Assembly: GCA_963842515.1 (NCBI GenBank)
Contig: CAWJGO010000002.1
Span: 1,178,001-1,242,000, forward strand
Reading direction: 5' to 3'
Length of the DNA stretch: 64,000 nt
Origin: CADEED01 sp963842515
GTDB taxonomy: Bacteria > Pseudomonadota > Gammaproteobacteria > Steroidobacterales > Steroidobacteraceae
The position numbers were made by a program, and so were the translations under genes. Below the pieces are notes generated by a model that saw only the letters and a program-made list of their open reading frames with translations, made no database searches and was not told the origin of the DNA. How positions within the stretch are numbered: position 1 is the stretch's first letter; each line of letters begins with the position of its first letter. Of this stretch, positions 63,842 through 64,000 are shown one piece after another.

Positions 63842-64000
63842 TTGAGCGAAGGGTTCACGAATTGGCGCTTGGGTGCGCCACTGGTTCTTATTGCCGCCAC
63901 CCTGGCGGGCGGCTGTGCCACCGCTCCGAACTCCCCCGAGGAAGGCCCTGTCCCGGTTTCCGTGGCGGCCGACGCGCAGTCGCAGCCGGCCTCCTCGTCG
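63842..64000 (+). CDS. Lipoprotein, probably lytic murein transglycosylase D (3' truncated by window end)
   Basis: Fifty-three codons from TTG 63842 (SEGFTNWRLGAPLVLIAATLAGGCATAP): a lipoprotein signal with lipobox LAGGC and then a Pro/Ser/Ala-rich stretch. The MltD assignment rests only on position beside the yafS-rnhA-dnaQ block, where mltD is a common neighbour; no enzymatic domain is visible in the part shown. Confidence 0.5.
   Translation, partial: MSEGFTNWRLGAPLVLIAATLAGGCATAPNSPEEGPVPVSVAADAQSQPASSS

Noticed and set aside
1..64000. tRNA, rRNA, CRISPR arrays and insertion sequences
   Set aside because: No cloverleaf, no repeated spacer pattern, no transposase-like frame or terminal inverted repeats were seen; the fragments at 27-31 and 46 kb have no mobile-element ends.
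63842..64000. Firm assignment of the right-edge lipoprotein as MltD
   Set aside because: Only the signal peptide and a low-complexity stretch are visible; position alone cannot prove it, so it is listed at moderate confidence.

Overview
The window is GC-rich DNA with dense, short-spaced operons. The dnaQ-rnhA-methyltransferase (yafS-like) block next to a putative mltD lipoprotein at the right end is a gammaproteobacterial arrangement. Together with a Pil-type chemosensory operon, Tat-exported plant-polysaccharide hydrolases and a large Wzx/Wzy polysaccharide locus, it suggests a free-living or plant/soil-associated gammaproteobacterium of the Xanthomonadales/Steroidobacter/Nevskia kind. The lineage is an inference; there is no rRNA or other marker here.

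Layout. (1) 1-886: 3' end of a hybrid histidine kinase. (2) 946-10827: L-arabinose/arabinan catabolism: an IlvD/Edd-type sugar-acid dehydratase and a GbpR-like LysR regulator on the minus strand, then on the plus strand an AraD1/GguC-type FAH protein, a sugar-binding lipoprotein, aldose 1-epimerase, alpha-L-arabinofuranosidase and beta-L-arabinofuranosidase (GH127). (3) 11101-20184: a Pil/Chp-like chemosensory operon (PilH-like receiver, CheW, methyl-accepting protein, CheA/PilL hybrid, a two-part response regulator and a Ser/Thr kinase). (4) 20246-25336, minus strand: WecA-like initiating transferase, UDP-glucose dehydrogenase, ManC, ManB. (5) 25626-31030: a patchwork of minus-strand genes and gene fragments around an intact plus-strand wecB. 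(6) 31302-46028, plus strand: a polysaccharide cassette with Wzz-like protein, aminotransferase, acetyltransferase, Wzy, two GT2 enzymes, the WbpG-HisH2-HisF2 acetamidino module, a bi-domain oxidoreductase, a heparinase-like protein, a methyltransferase and Wzx. (7) 46105-55559, minus strand: a heparinase fragment, rfbB/D/C/A (dTDP-rhamnose), a 938-residue SLBB export protein and two tandem Wzi proteins, translationally linked to pgi (to 57199). (8) 57392-58071: a VapBC toxin-antitoxin pair. (9) 58090-61641, minus strand: nucleotide-sugar dehydrogenase, NAD epimerase, DegT aminotransferase. (10) 61769-64000: dnaQ, rnhA, methyltransferase and the start of a lipoprotein.

How they fit together. 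Secreted arabinofuranosidases would release L-arabinose, which is epimerised and then oxidised by a non-phosphorylating route using the dehydratase and FAH protein. Regions 4-9 make nucleotide sugars (GDP-mannose, UDP-GlcA, dTDP-rhamnose, an N-acetyl uronic acid, probably an acetamidino sugar), assemble repeat units on undecaprenyl phosphate, flip and polymerise them (Wzx/Wzy/Wzz) and export or anchor the product (SLBB protein, Wzi).

Two overarching oddities. Many genes in 1-14 kb, 28.7-32 kb and 38.7-45 kb are broken by single-base frame changes, nearly all +1, often several per gene, while 14-28 kb and 46-58 kb are clean; this looks more like uncorrected insertion errors than gene decay. 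Separately, the polysaccharide locus holds truncated second copies of families that also occur intact in it (wecB, wzx, heparinase, a phosphatase-like gene). They lie at the edges of, or inside, the plus-strand cassette, as expected if that cassette replaced part of an older minus-strand locus, or if the assembly joined two variants.
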